From positions 1-51,687 of the forward strand of contig NZ_JADZBI010000011.1 in NCBI RefSeq assembly GCF_020852195.1: 51,687 nucleotides of DNA, read 5' to 3'. This stretch comes from Hyphomicrobium sp. GTDB lineage: Bacteria; Pseudomonadota; Alphaproteobacteria; Rhizobiales; Hyphomicrobiaceae. Shown here one piece after another: positions 41,920 to 49,914 of the stretch. The first letter of the stretch is position 1; each line of letters starts with the position of its first letter. Both the position numbers and the translations under genes were made by a program. The notes under the pieces were generated by a model, which did not search any database, was not told where the DNA came from, and worked only from the letters and a program-made list of their open reading frames with translations.

Positions 41920-42432
41920 ATGACCGACGAACCACCTTTCACACTCGTCGAGCCACAAAAGGCCCGCGCAGCCGCACAACGACTGTTCGAGGCAGTGAAA
42001 GGCGCGCTGAGCGAAGTGTTACCTACAGCCGACATCAGACACATTGGGTCAACCGCCATCCCGGGATGCCTGACCAAGGGTGATCTGGACATTGCCGTGC
42101 GTGTTCCGGTCGACGCGTTCCCGGCCGCTGACGCAGCCCTCGCAAAGATGTACGTGCGCAATGAGGGCTCCATCCGCACGGCCACGTTTTCTGCGTTCGA
42201 GGATGGCGCGAGCGATCCCCATCTCGGAATCCAGCTTGCCGCTATCGACGGTCCGTCCGATTTCTTCCATCTCTTCGTTGATGCGCTCCTGAGCGACCCG
42301 GAACTCGTCGAGGAATACAACGAGCTGAAGCGCGCCCACGCAGGCCAGGCCATGGCCGCATACCGGGCTGCAAAAGATGAATTCATCGAGAGCGTTCTCG
42401 CGCAACGGCGCGCCACCAAGAGCGGAGATTAG
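41920..42432 (+). CDS. GrpB/UPF0157 family nucleotidyltransferase-like protein
   Basis: A 170-residue GrpB-type protein. IRHIGSTAIPGCLTKGDLDIAVRV carries the nucleotidyltransferase-fold GST and DxD residues; LGIQLAAIDGPSDFFHLFVDALLSDPELVEEYNELKRAHAG is the typical second half. GrpB proteins are related to dephospho-CoA kinase C-terminal domains; their activity is unproven. The ATG at 41920 starts at the domain boundary; the upstream frame adds only 18 unlikely residues. Its stop overlaps the end of the antisense recombinase fragment. Confidence 0.8.
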   Translation: MTDEPPFTLVEPQKARAAAQRLFEAVKGALSEVLPTADIRHIGSTAIPGCLTKGDLDIAVRVPVDAFPAADAALAKMYVRNEGSIRTATFSAFEDGASDPHLGIQLAAIDGPSDFFHLFVDALLSDPELVEEYNELKRAHAGQAMAAYRAAKDEFIESVLAQRRATKSGD

Positions 42433-42560
42433 GTCCACATCCTCGCGGCAATCTTCCGCTCTTCGCTGCCGACCGCTTCCAGATAAATCGCCGTCGTCGT
42501 CATGCTGGCGTGTTCCAGCCACCGTTAGACTAGGTTGATCGGAACGCCGCCTTGCCGTCC
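42429..42560 (-). pseudogene. 3' remnant of a tyrosine recombinase gene
   Basis: Reading the minus strand gives VPINLV-stop-RWLEHASMTTTAIYLEAVGSEERKIAARMWT-stop, matching the C-terminus of the intact recombinase at 44537-45130. The intact gene has Gln where this has a stop, and GH where this has EH. Similarity begins at the stop codon and ends near 42560, so about 100-130 bases of a second gene copy remain. The C-terminal Tyr is preserved, but the fragment cannot be functional. Confidence 0.85.
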
Positions 42561-42570
42561 GTTTGACCGA

Positions 42571-42861
42571 TCAGAAATGAATCTGGTGGTCCATCGCCTC
42601 GTGAAGAAGGGTGAGGATCAGCACCCCGTTACCATCCACGCGGTAGAAGATGACGTGGCGATCGTGCTCATGGCGACGCAGGCCGGACCGAATGTCTTCG
42701 GCCTCTCTGCCCAGACGCGGATTCGCGGCGAGGTCCTCAAATACCTGGTACATGGCGCGTGCGTAATCTTCGGCCTGACGATAGCCGAACGTGGTCAGTG
42801 TATAGAGATAGATATTGTCCAGATCCCCGGCAGCACGGTTCGTAAGCCGATAGCTAGCCAT
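42571..42861 (-). CDS. parE: ParE family toxin
   Basis: A 96-residue RelE/ParE-superfamily toxin: YRLTNRAAGDLDNIYLYTLTTFG, then ANPRLGREAEDIRSGLRRHEHDRHVIFYRV and ILTLLHEAMDHQIHF. The pattern matches ParE-type gyrase poisons more than RelE nucleases. Its start overlaps the antitoxin stop by 8 bases, the usual layout with the antitoxin first. It sits between the recombinase remnant and fibre module B, where it could stabilise the module. Confidence 0.92.
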   Translation of the reverse strand: MASYRLTNRAAGDLDNIYLYTLTTFGYRQAEDYARAMYQVFEDLAANPRLGREAEDIRSGLRRHEHDRHVIFYRVDGNGVLILTLLHEAMDHQIHF

Positions 42862-43105
42862 CTATCAGGCCGCGCTCCCTTGCTTTCGTACGGGCGTCTT
42901 CAAAGATTTCGTCGAGAGAACGGACGCTGATGCCACTCGCGTCGGCGTCGTCTATGCGGCGCCGGAGCGCGGAGAGCCTGCTATCCTTGTCTTTCCGGAT
43001 CAGGTCGCGCACATAATCGCTTGAACTCGCGTATTCGCCAGAGTCAATCCGAGTTTCGATCCATGCTTTCATTGGATCGGGAAGGGAAACGGTCATTGTT
43101 GCCAT
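42854..43105 (-). CDS. parD: ParD-type antitoxin
   Basis: An 83-residue type II antitoxin with a ribbon-helix-helix DNA-binding domain (MATMTVSLPDPMKAWIETRI ... ASSSDYVRDLIRKDK) and a C-terminal toxin-binding tail (SVRSLDEIFEDARTKARERG). I chose the ATG at 43105; a longer frame to 43246 has AT-rich, unlikely N-terminal codons. The AT-rich stretch upstream (43106-43160) should contain its self-repressed promoter, though I do not see clear boxes. Confidence 0.92.
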   Translation of the reverse strand: MATMTVSLPDPMKAWIETRIDSGEYASSSDYVRDLIRKDKDSRLSALRRRIDDADASGISVRSLDEIFEDARTKARERGLIDG

Positions 43106-43224
43106 AAGAAGCCTCTCAATATTTAATTTTAGCATCGATAATAAAAATTCACAATATTTATGACGGATAGCTAGAAAACCGGCCAAAGCAATTTCGAGCC
43201 AAGATATTGCACACACTGGATTGG

Positions 43225-43254
43225 TTGACCCTTTCTGAATAAACACCTTATACT
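43225..43254 (+). promoter_or_regulatory. Promoter of family-2 leader, copy B
   Basis: TTGACC (43225-43230), 18 bases, TATACT (43249-43254), identical to copy A in boxes and spacing while the flanking bases differ. It reads toward the fibre paralogue. Confidence 0.75.
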
Positions 43255-43261
43255 GATTATA

Positions 43262-43454
43262 GGCCGGATTATCCGGTCAGGGGCGTGATAACCTCTTTTG
43301 ATGTTGCGGCAGACATGAGCCGGAATTCATGTCGCTTCTCGGCCAATGGCCGGGAGGCGGCGTTATATGTCCAAGCCTCGCGGCCAAAAAGCGCCGCGCC
43401 GTCTCAACATCAGCGGTTATCAACTCCCGGCCACCAGCCAGCATGTGGTGCCGG
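43262..43454 (+). ncRNA. Structured leader RNA, family 2, copy B
   Basis: Same fold as 35539-35741 with changed helices: 5' hairpin GGCCGG/CCGGTC (43262-43278); outer stem GATAACC (43287-43293) with GGTTATC (43415-43421); inner stem GATGTTG (43300-43306) with CAACATC (43405-43411). Inside are hairpins GACATGA/TCATGTC (43312-43333), CTTCTCGGCC/GGCCGGGAGG (43335-43357) and CGCGGC/GCCGCG (43379-43398); CCGG-C-CACCA/TGGTG-CCGG follows (43427-43454). Single-base indels against copy A inside the otherwise conserved part rule out a shared coding frame. The next gene starts at 43491. Confidence 0.72.
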
Positions 43455-43490
43455 TCTGGTGGCTATTGAGTTTCGAGACGACGAGGCTGA

Positions 43491-44510
43491 TTGCGTGTTT
43501 TACTGACCCTCTTGCTCTGGAGCATTGCTGCCCCTGCTTACGCTGTTTGCGCCTTTCCGGACGGCGTCGAGGGCGAGATGGTCTACAACACCACCCACAA
43601 GGTCGCGCAATTCTGCAACGGCACGCACTGGATCAGCATGGCGCCGGGCAGCGCGCCCGCCGCCGATCCGCGCATAGGCATTCTGACCAACGGCAAATGG
43701 TGCACAAGCGACGGCGCAACTGTGAACTGCACCGAAGATGCGCCCGACACCGGACTTGCGGAAGCGGCGGGCGACGCTGGAGAGATTCAGTTCAACGACG
43801 GCGCCGACGGGCTTGATGCCGATGTGAACCTGCACTGGGACAATACGAACAAGCGGCTGGGCATCGGGACAGCGAGCCCTGCAACCACGCTGCATGTGAA
43901 TGGAAGCGTCACTACCGGAAACCGTCTGCTGGGCGGCTTCGCGTATGGGTCGGATTATTTCTGGATGGGCCTAACCGGCACTGCGGCAGCAACTAACCGC
44001 ATTGGGATTGGCTTTGAAGCGAATGATGTTACCGGAGCGATAAAGAATATCCATTTTCGGACGATGGGCAGCACCAACCTAGTGCTTGACGACAGCGGCA
44101 ATGTCGGGATCGGGACGATGGCTCCCGGTGCGAAGCTTGATGTAGCCGGAACGATAAACGCAAGCGGACTGGAGATTGCAGGAGAGCCTTACGCCAGGAC
44201 TTTCGCCGTCCGCAGCAGCGACGCGACCCGAAAGTGCATCTCCGCCAACTACGCCCCGACGGGCTATTCGGACGACGAGTGTACGTGGATAGCTACCGGA
44301 AGCCACCACTACGACGGCGCGACGATCGATACCTTTCCCACATATTCAGACAGCACTTGCACGACGGTCTTTGATGCTCATGGGCTGAAACGTATCCAAT
44401 ACAGCGATGTTCAAAACAACAGCACATACTTCAAGATATCCGTCATTTCGGGCTATTACGACACGCTCCTGTGCATCAAGGGAAGCTCAACGCAAACTCT
44501 GCAGTACTAG
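43491..44510 (+). CDS. Exported fibre-like protein, module B
   Basis: A 339-residue protein paralogous to parts of the large fibre-like protein. Sec signal RVLLTLLLWSIAAPAYA; then VEGEMVYNTTHKVAQFCNGTHWISM, which matches the N-terminal module of the 1440-residue protein (EGTVVYDDANDVLKLCDGNNW). Next come LHWDNTNKRLGIGTASP, GNVGIGTMAP and a C-terminal domain with several Cys (ending LLCIKGSSTQTLQY). No S74 chaperone is present, so it may need another trimerisation aid. Start TTG with GAGG 5 bases away. It is the only fibre gene in its module. Confidence 0.8.
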   Translation: MRVLLTLLLWSIAAPAYAVCAFPDGVEGEMVYNTTHKVAQFCNGTHWISMAPGSAPAADPRIGILTNGKWCTSDGATVNCTEDAPDTGLAEAAGDAGEIQFNDGADGLDADVNLHWDNTNKRLGIGTASPATTLHVNGSVTTGNRLLGGFAYGSDYFWMGLTGTAAATNRIGIGFEANDVTGAIKNIHFRTMGSTNLVLDDSGNVGIGTMAPGAKLDVAGTINASGLEIAGEPYARTFAVRSSDATRKCISANYAPTGYSDDECTWIATGSHHYDGATIDTFPTYSDSTCTTVFDAHGLKRIQYSDVQNNSTYFKISVISGYYDTLLCIKGSSTQTLQY

Positions 44511-44536
44511 GATTCCACTGCACTCCCGGCAGCATC

Positions 44537-45130
44537 TCAGATCCACATCCGTGCAGCGATCTCGCGCTCTTCAGCGCCGACCGCTTGCAGATAGATCGCG
44601 GTCGTCGTCATGCTGGCATGGCCGAGCCAACGCTGCACGAGATTGATCGGGATGCCGCAGCGTATGGCATGAAGCCCGAAGCCGTGCCGGAGCCCTTTTG
44701 GTGTCGCATGTATTCCGGCCTGGATGCCGGCTTCCGCCATCACTTCCTTCACAAGCTGCCAGGCACGGCCACGCGAGAGGGGCCATAGTCGTTGCAGGGG
44801 ATGCGAGGACGAAAGCCCGTGCACGCGCTCGAACTCGGCGATGAGCAGAGGCGGAATCGGCACCTCGCGCACGACGACAAGCCCGTTACGCTTCTTGAGC
44901 GTGCGGATGGCAACGATGCCTTCTGCCGCCTGAACGGAAGCGGCTGTCAACGCAAGCGCCTCCGAAATACGGCAGCCGGTATAGGCGAGGGTGAGGCAGA
45001 GCGTGCGCAGGTCGGAACGCTGCACAGCGAGGCTCGCTGCTAGGAATCGCGCCCGTTCGTCACGTGTGAGATATTTGCGAAGGCCGGTCCCGGAATAGAG
45101 GCTGGCATGTCCATAGTGGCTGTGCTGCAT
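44537..45130 (-). CDS. Short tyrosine recombinase
   Basis: A 197-residue tyrosine recombinase made of little more than the catalytic domain. Visible catalytic residues: Arg in YTGCRISEAL, Lys near TLKKRNG, His-x-x-Arg replaced by the LRHGFGLHA box, GH in WLGHASMTTT and the nucleophilic Tyr in AIYLQAV. The N-terminal SAM-like domain is reduced to about 20 residues. Such short enzymes occur on alphaproteobacterial integrative elements. A second, decayed 3' end lies at 42429. It is convergent with fibre module B. Confidence 0.9.
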   Translation of the reverse strand: MQHSHYGHASLYSGTGLRKYLTRDERARFLAASLAVQRSDLRTLCLTLAYTGCRISEALALTAASVQAAEGIVAIRTLKKRNGLVVVREVPIPPLLIAEFERVHGLSSSHPLQRLWPLSRGRAWQLVKEVMAEAGIQAGIHATPKGLRHGFGLHAIRCGIPINLVQRWLGHASMTTTAIYLQAVGAEEREIAARMWI

Positions 45131-45200
45131 GGCGTCCTACCTTCGCCGGCTGCATCAGCTTCAGGACATTCTTGTCTATTCTGTTCACCTCTACAGATAA

Positions 45201-45215
45201 CCCCGATTCTCGGGG
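45201..45215. repeat. Palindrome upstream of the recombinase
   Basis: CCCCGA-TTC-TCGGGG followed by ATTTT, about 70 bases upstream of the recombinase start. It could be a terminator for a plus-strand transcript, an operator, or a recombination site. The rest of 45131-45395 shows no gene. Confidence 0.55.
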
Positions 45216-45395
45216 ATTTTGTGACGGCCAGACGGGTGACCCTAGCACTCTCAACTGCCGGATCAACCAGTTTCAGGCGGGTTCGGAGGCCGTTCGACAC
45301 TTTAGACAATTCTGTCCGATGGCGCGTGGGCACGATGCTTAAGTCGCGCACGCGGGACCTGATTGTCATAACAGTGTCGATCAGGGGACTCCACA

Positions 45396-46040
45396 ATGCC
45401 GATGAACAAAGACGGCCAGAACCGCATGGATGGTTTCCTGCATGCGGCCACCGGCACGGACAGCGCACATCCCGACGTGCAGATGTACCGGGAGCACTAC
45501 AGAGGCACGTTCAGTGGGCCTGGCCTGGCCGGTTCGTCGTTCGACGGCGCGGGCCTATTCGTACTGCTGGGCTTTGCCGGGGCGGCCTGGCTTGTCTTTG
45601 CTGCCATTCACGTCGCAACCGAATACTGGCCGATCGCTCTGACGGTCGGTATTGCCATAGTGCTTCTGGCTGCTTCCCTCATCATCAATTTCAAGCTTCC
45701 CGGCTACAGAAAGGCGACCCTGATGTTGGTGGCGACGCTCACACTGTCGGCGGCGCTGTGGATTTCAATCGCGACCTACTACAATCTGCACTTCTCGAAA
45801 TTCCCGGCGCCGTCCGCTGAAGCCTATCTACGCATGACTTTCCCGGTGAACGGAACAAGTTTCCCGACCGCACTGGGGATCTACCTGACTGCGATCTACC
45901 TCGTCTCTCTACTGCCGTGGACAAGACGAAAGATGACGCCCGGCAAAGCGATCGTTCTGTCGAACGCGATACTGGTCGCGCCGGTAGCGGCAGCCTTCCT
46001 GGTCGCACTGATGGTGGTCGGCGTCCAAAGACTGCTCTGA
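45396..46040 (+). CDS. Hypothetical four-helix membrane protein
   Basis: A 214-residue protein with a soluble N-terminus (MPMNKDGQNRMDGFLHAATG, HPDVQMYREHYRG) and about five hydrophobic segments (residues about 52-70, 78-95, 103-122, 150-168, 187-210). RRKMTPGKAIVLSNAILVAP is a positively charged loop. No family recognised. It lies between the recombinase and ardC, so it is element cargo or a transfer accessory, without other clues. Confidence 0.7.
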   Translation: MPMNKDGQNRMDGFLHAATGTDSAHPDVQMYREHYRGTFSGPGLAGSSFDGAGLFVLLGFAGAAWLVFAAIHVATEYWPIALTVGIAIVLLAASLIINFKLPGYRKATLMLVATLTLSAALWISIATYYNLHFSKFPAPSAEAYLRMTFPVNGTSFPTALGIYLTAIYLVSLLPWTRRKMTPGKAIVLSNAILVAPVAAAFLVALMVVGVQRLL

Positions 46041-46055
46041 AGGTGAAGCGGCCCG

Positions 46056-46952
46056 CTATGCGGGCGGCTGTAGCCGCTTCAGATACGCAACCGCCTCCGA
46101 CGCCTTGGCGGCAGCGGTGAAGATCGCACGGCTGTCGGACTTCATGAGCGTCAGCCACTGCGCGAGATATTGGGCGTGATCGGCCCGTGTGTCCTGCGTG
46201 ATGCCGAGCTCGGTGCACAGGAAAGCGGACGCAATCTCTGCGACCAGCTCTTCAACAGCATAGGCGGCATCGCCAAATCGCTTGCCCATGTCGCGGCCGA
46301 GCCTCTTGGGGGCGCCGCTCCAGTGCGTCAGTTCGTGGGTGAGCGTGGCGTAATAGCCTTCGCTGCGGGTCATCGTATCGGTCCCGCAGAACAGGCCTTC
46401 ATCTGGCATCTGGATGTGGTCGGTGGAGGGCCGGAAGAAGGCCCTGTCGCCGCCATGCTCGATGCGGGCGCCCGTCGCCGCGATGAAACGATCGACGGCC
46501 TCAAGGCGCTCGATGGGCCCAAGGGCTTCGGGCGCGTCGGGCAGCGCGTAACCATCCACCTGGCTCGCGTTGAATACGTATGACGCACGGGCAACGCGGC
46601 GCTTGCCGTCGTCGTCGGCATTATCGGGATCGGGCGCGGCTTCGTACTCCTTGTAGAAGACGACGAGGGAGGACTTCTCGCCCTTGCGGACCTGCGCACC
46701 AAGCTCCGACCACTGGCGATAAGTGGCCCAGACGGGCGCGGTGTAGCCGGACACTTCGGCCGACCCCCAGAGGCTGACGATATTGATGCCGTTATAGGCA
46801 TTGTTGGTGAGCGCATTGGTCGGCATGAACAACGGCCCTGATGCGCGGCGCCACGGCATGCTGGGCTTACCCGGATCGGCCTCGATGGCGGCGATAAGCT
46901 TGCCGGTGATTTCGGCGTGGATGTCGCGGCGCGGTGCGCGTTGAGATGACAT
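46056..46952 (-). CDS. ardC: ArdC family antirestriction protein
   Basis: A 298-residue ArdC-type protein, which protects incoming single-stranded DNA from restriction during conjugation. The N-terminal ArdC DNA-binding domain (DIHAEITGKLIAAIEADPGK ... PTNALTNNAYNGINIVSLW) is followed by a zincin-like metalloprotease domain with the HELTHW zinc motif (near residue 205) and the downstream Glu in AVEELVAEIASAFLC. I chose ATG 46952, preceded by AAGGAG; the 93-residue upstream extension is GC-rich noncoding. The region 46953-47277 has no gene, only hairpins such as CCCGC/GCGGG. Confidence 0.93.
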   Translation of the reverse strand: MSSQRAPRRDIHAEITGKLIAAIEADPGKPSMPWRRASGPLFMPTNALTNNAYNGINIVSLWGSAEVSGYTAPVWATYRQWSELGAQVRKGEKSSLVVFYKEYEAAPDPDNADDDGKRRVARASYVFNASQVDGYALPDAPEALGPIERLEAVDRFIAATGARIEHGGDRAFFRPSTDHIQMPDEGLFCGTDTMTRSEGYYATLTHELTHWSGAPKRLGRDMGKRFGDAAYAVEELVAEIASAFLCTELGITQDTRADHAQYLAQWLTLMKSDSRAIFTAAAKASEAVAYLKRLQPPA

Positions 46953-47277
46953 GGCGGTCTCCTTCGTCGTGACGACCCCGCGTGATTGCGGGCTCGATGG
47001 CGAACGAAGGGCGCCGGGGATGAAGCGGGCGCGGAACCGAAGCCTGCCGACTGTCAAAGGAGGAGGCGAGGCGGCCCGGCGAAGCCGAAGGCCGAGGGCT
47101 TTAGCCCTTGCAGCGGCTGCGCCCCGGCGCAAAGTCGCCGTCAATGAAGAGCCCGCACCGCGGGACGCGTCGACGAAAAAGGAGCGGCATGATCCTCTGG
47201 CCCGGGCGGCGAGCGGACCGTAGACTATCAACGGTCATTGCCAAAACATCCGCGACGAGGTTTGGAAAAAGCGCCTG

Positions 47278-49911
47278 ATGCAGCCAGAAGGCTCCCCTGA
47301 GATTCGCAGAAGCGTCTTGTCATGGCTGTTGCGCAGCCTGTTCGGGAGCCCGCTTCGGAGCCTGCGTCTTGCAGGCCACGGCATCGACCTCGCCGGAGGC
47401 CGGCAGCGGCAGGTTCGCTTTACGGAAATGGCAGGTCCGGCACGGGCATCCGGCTCCGGCGCGATCATCTTTCCGCTCGCGGATGCGTCGGAATTGCGTG
47501 CTTCCGGATTCAGGCAGGCAGATGTGCCGCCCTTCGTGCAGGCGGTGAACGAGGCCCGCCGGCACTGCATGACCGAACTGTTCGATCAGGCGCAGACAGA
47601 GCTCGCCGCGTTGGCGCAGGCCAAAGAGCGTCTGGATCAGCCAAGACGCTATCCGGCCGCGTGTTTGCTCAAGCCCTTCGTGAAGCGGGCCGAACGCATA
47701 TTCGAGGGATTGCCCCGAGCTGCGCCCGCGGACCTGCTGTTGGACGAGCAAAAGCGCATGTTCGACGCTGCCTCAGCCCTGCGCAACGAGCCCGCAAAGC
47801 TCCGCGAGGCAGCGATCAAAGCCTTCATCGAAACCGAACTGATCGAGATGAAGGAATTCTTCGATGCAATAGACGCGCATCCCCTGACCGCCGAGCAACG
47901 GCTGGCCATCGTTACGGATGAAGATGCGACCCTTATTCTTGCCGGCGCGGGTTCCGGCAAGACAAGCGTGATCGTGGGCAAGGCCGCCTATCTGATCGAG
48001 CGGGGGATTCGTTCTCCCGACGAAATCCTGCTTCTGGCGTTCGGGAAGGATGCAGCGGAAGAAATGGCGGGAAGGATCAGGCAGCGATGCGGGGCGCCTG
48101 TCGATGCGATGACCTTCCATGCGCTCGGTTACGAAATCATCCGGCAGGTGGAAGGGCAGGCGCCGGCCCTTGCCGCGCATGCGAGCGACGACGCGCAGTT
48201 TTTCGCACTGTTGCGGGATATCCTGGCGAGCGAGATCGCCACGCGTGCGGGTTCCTGCGCCCTGCTTCTCAGCTGGTTTGCAGAGTTTTATCGGCCCTGG
48301 AAGACGGAATGGGATTTCAGTTCGGCGGATGAGTACGCCCGCTACGTGCGGGTAACCGAACTGCGGACGCTCCAGGGCGAGCGCGTGCGCAGCTTCGAGG
48401 AACTGGTGATCGCGAACTGGCTTTACCTGAACGGCATCGCCTACGAATACGAGCCGGACTACGAACACGTGCTGTCAGAAAATACAAGGCGGGCGTACAC
48501 GCCTGATTTCCGGCTGATCGAAAGCGGCGTCTATATCGAGCATTTCGGGGTTCGCAGGGAACGCGGTCCGGGCGGCGAAACGCGCCTGACGACGGCGCCC
48601 CATGTCGACCGCGAGCGGTATCTCGAAGGCATGGTCTGGAAACGAAAGGTCCACAAGGCGCATGGCACCGTCCTGATCGAGACGTACAGTTACGAGAATG
48701 TCGAAGGGCGGTTGCTCGAAGAGCTTGCAAAGAAGCTCGAACCTTACGCCAAAACCAACCCGATTCCGCCGGCAGCCGCATTCGAGCGGCTTTCGCAACT
48801 GGGACTGGTCGATGCGTTCACGCAGACGCTCGGCATCTTCCTGCGGCACTTCAAGAGCCGCGGGCTGACCTTGGAGAATTGCCGGGAGCGTGCCGGATTG
48901 TCGTCCGGCGCGCAGCGGAGCCAGGCCTTCCTCAAGATCTTCGAGCTCGTCCTTGAGGCCTATCAGGCGCGGCTTGGCGAGAGGATCGATTTCGAGGACA
49001 TGATCAACCGCGCCGCCGATCATGTGCACTCAGGCCGGTTTCGAAGCCCCTACAGGCATGTGCTGGTCGACGAGTTCCAGGACATATCGGACGGCAGGGC
49101 CGGGCTGCTTCTTGCGCTGAAGGCACAGCACGAGGATGCGCGCATATTTGCCGTCGGCGATGACTGGCAGTCGATCTACCGCTTTGCAGGCTCCGATCTC
49201 AACCTCATGCGAAGATTCGGCGAGGTGTTCGGCGGGGCAATCGCAAGCTCAAATGCCGTCCACAGTGTCGTGGATCTGGGCAGGACATTCCGCAATACCG
49301 ACCGGATCGCGCTTGCAGCGCGCCGCTTCATATTGAAGAACCCGTCGCAACTCGAAAAACAGGTTATCCCGGCCGCCCAAGGAGACGACCCGGCGATCAG
49401 CTTGGTCTATTGCACGCGCAGCACCGAAGGCGAGGCCTTGAGGGCAGTGCTCGATGAGATATGCGAACGCTCGAGCGGAAGGGCCAGTGTTCTTCTTCTT
49501 GGGAGGTATCGCTTCGTGCAGCCGGACAACCTGGCCGCACTTGTGTCGGAGTATCCAGAGCTAGATATGCGCTTCCTGACCGTGCACCGATCCAAGGGAC
49601 TCGAAGCGGATCACGTCATTGTTCTGCGCGCCGCACGCGGCCGGATGGGGTTTCCGTCCGAGATCGTCGACGATTCGCTTCTCGATCTGGTCCTGCCGGA
49701 GCCTGAGGGTTTCGAGCACGCCGAAGAGCGGCGGCTCTTCTATGTGGCCTTAACGAGGGCGCGGCATTCAGTAACGATACTGACCGACCCGGACGCTCCA
49801 TCTGCCTTCGTCACGGAGCTCTTGGAGGACAAGGCGTATGGCGCCGTTCTCCTCGACGATCAGGGCGTGCCCTCAAGAGCAGCGTCGTACGTCGCCGGAC
49901 CAAAGACATAG
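47278..49911 (+). CDS. DNA helicase IV-like UvrD/Rep family protein
   Basis: An 877-residue superfamily 1A helicase with the layout of E. coli HelD (helicase IV). The N-terminal HelD domain (about 1-200) precedes Walker A LAGAGSGKTSV (about 220-231). A nuclease-like insertion follows (about 373-475): FEELVIANWLYLNGIAYEYEP, YTPDFRLIESGVYIEHFGV and WKRKVHKAHG, arranged like a PD-(D/E)xK fold. Motif II is VLVDEFQD near residue 597, then VGDDWQSIYRFAGSD and FLTVHRSKGLEADHVI, and YVALTRAR. A DNA repair or defence role is possible. The convergent PIN-like gene ends 4 bases after it. Confidence 0.87.
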   Translation: MQPEGSPEIRRSVLSWLLRSLFGSPLRSLRLAGHGIDLAGGRQRQVRFTEMAGPARASGSGAIIFPLADASELRASGFRQADVPPFVQAVNEARRHCMTELFDQAQTELAALAQAKERLDQPRRYPAACLLKPFVKRAERIFEGLPRAAPADLLLDEQKRMFDAASALRNEPAKLREAAIKAFIETELIEMKEFFDAIDAHPLTAEQRLAIVTDEDATLILAGAGSGKTSVIVGKAAYLIERGIRSPDEILLLAFGKDAAEEMAGRIRQRCGAPVDAMTFHALGYEIIRQVEGQAPALAAHASDDAQFFALLRDILASEIATRAGSCALLLSWFAEFYRPWKTEWDFSSADEYARYVRVTELRTLQGERVRSFEELVIANWLYLNGIAYEYEPDYEHVLSENTRRAYTPDFRLIESGVYIEHFGVRRERGPGGETRLTTAPHVDRERYLEGMVWKRKVHKAHGTVLIETYSYENVEGRLLEELAKKLEPYAKTNPIPPAAAFERLSQLGLVDAFTQTLGIFLRHFKSRGLTLENCRERAGLSSGAQRSQAFLKIFELVLEAYQARLGERIDFEDMINRAADHVHSGRFRSPYRHVLVDEFQDISDGRAGLLLALKAQHEDARIFAVGDDWQSIYRFAGSDLNLMRRFGEVFGGAIASSNAVHSVVDLGRTFRNTDRIALAARRFILKNPSQLEKQVIPAAQGDDPAISLVYCTRSTEGEALRAVLDEICERSSGRASVLLLGRYRFVQPDNLAALVSEYPELDMRFLTVHRSKGLEADHVIVLRAARGRMGFPSEIVDDSLLDLVLPEPEGFEHAEERRLFYVALTRARHSVTILTDPDAPSAFVTELLEDKAYGAVLLDDQGVPSRAASYVAGPKT

Positions 49912-49914
49912 ACA

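Noticed and set aside
35503-43490. Family-2 leaders as c-di-GMP (GEMM), cobalamin, SAM-II or TPP riboswitches
   Set aside because: None of the consensus boxes I know for these classes is present.
43346-43500. Open frame starting MSKPRGQKAP inside leader B, as a conserved small protein
   Set aside because: The same segment in copy A has single-base insertions that end the frame after 16 codons, whereas the base-pairing is maintained. RNA conservation explains the data better.
35503-44510. Prophage
   Set aside because: Only fibre-like proteins are present, with Sec signals; no terminase, capsid, tail or lysis genes, and conjugation genes surround them.
35503-45130. Diversity-generating retroelement or retron
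   Set aside because: No reverse transcriptase and no template/variable repeat pair; the repeated parts are leaders, not coding 3' ends.
46953-47277. Third copy of the family-1 leader upstream of ardC
   Set aside because: Hairpins exist, but the paired GCGAGC loops and the AAACGGAAG tail are missing.
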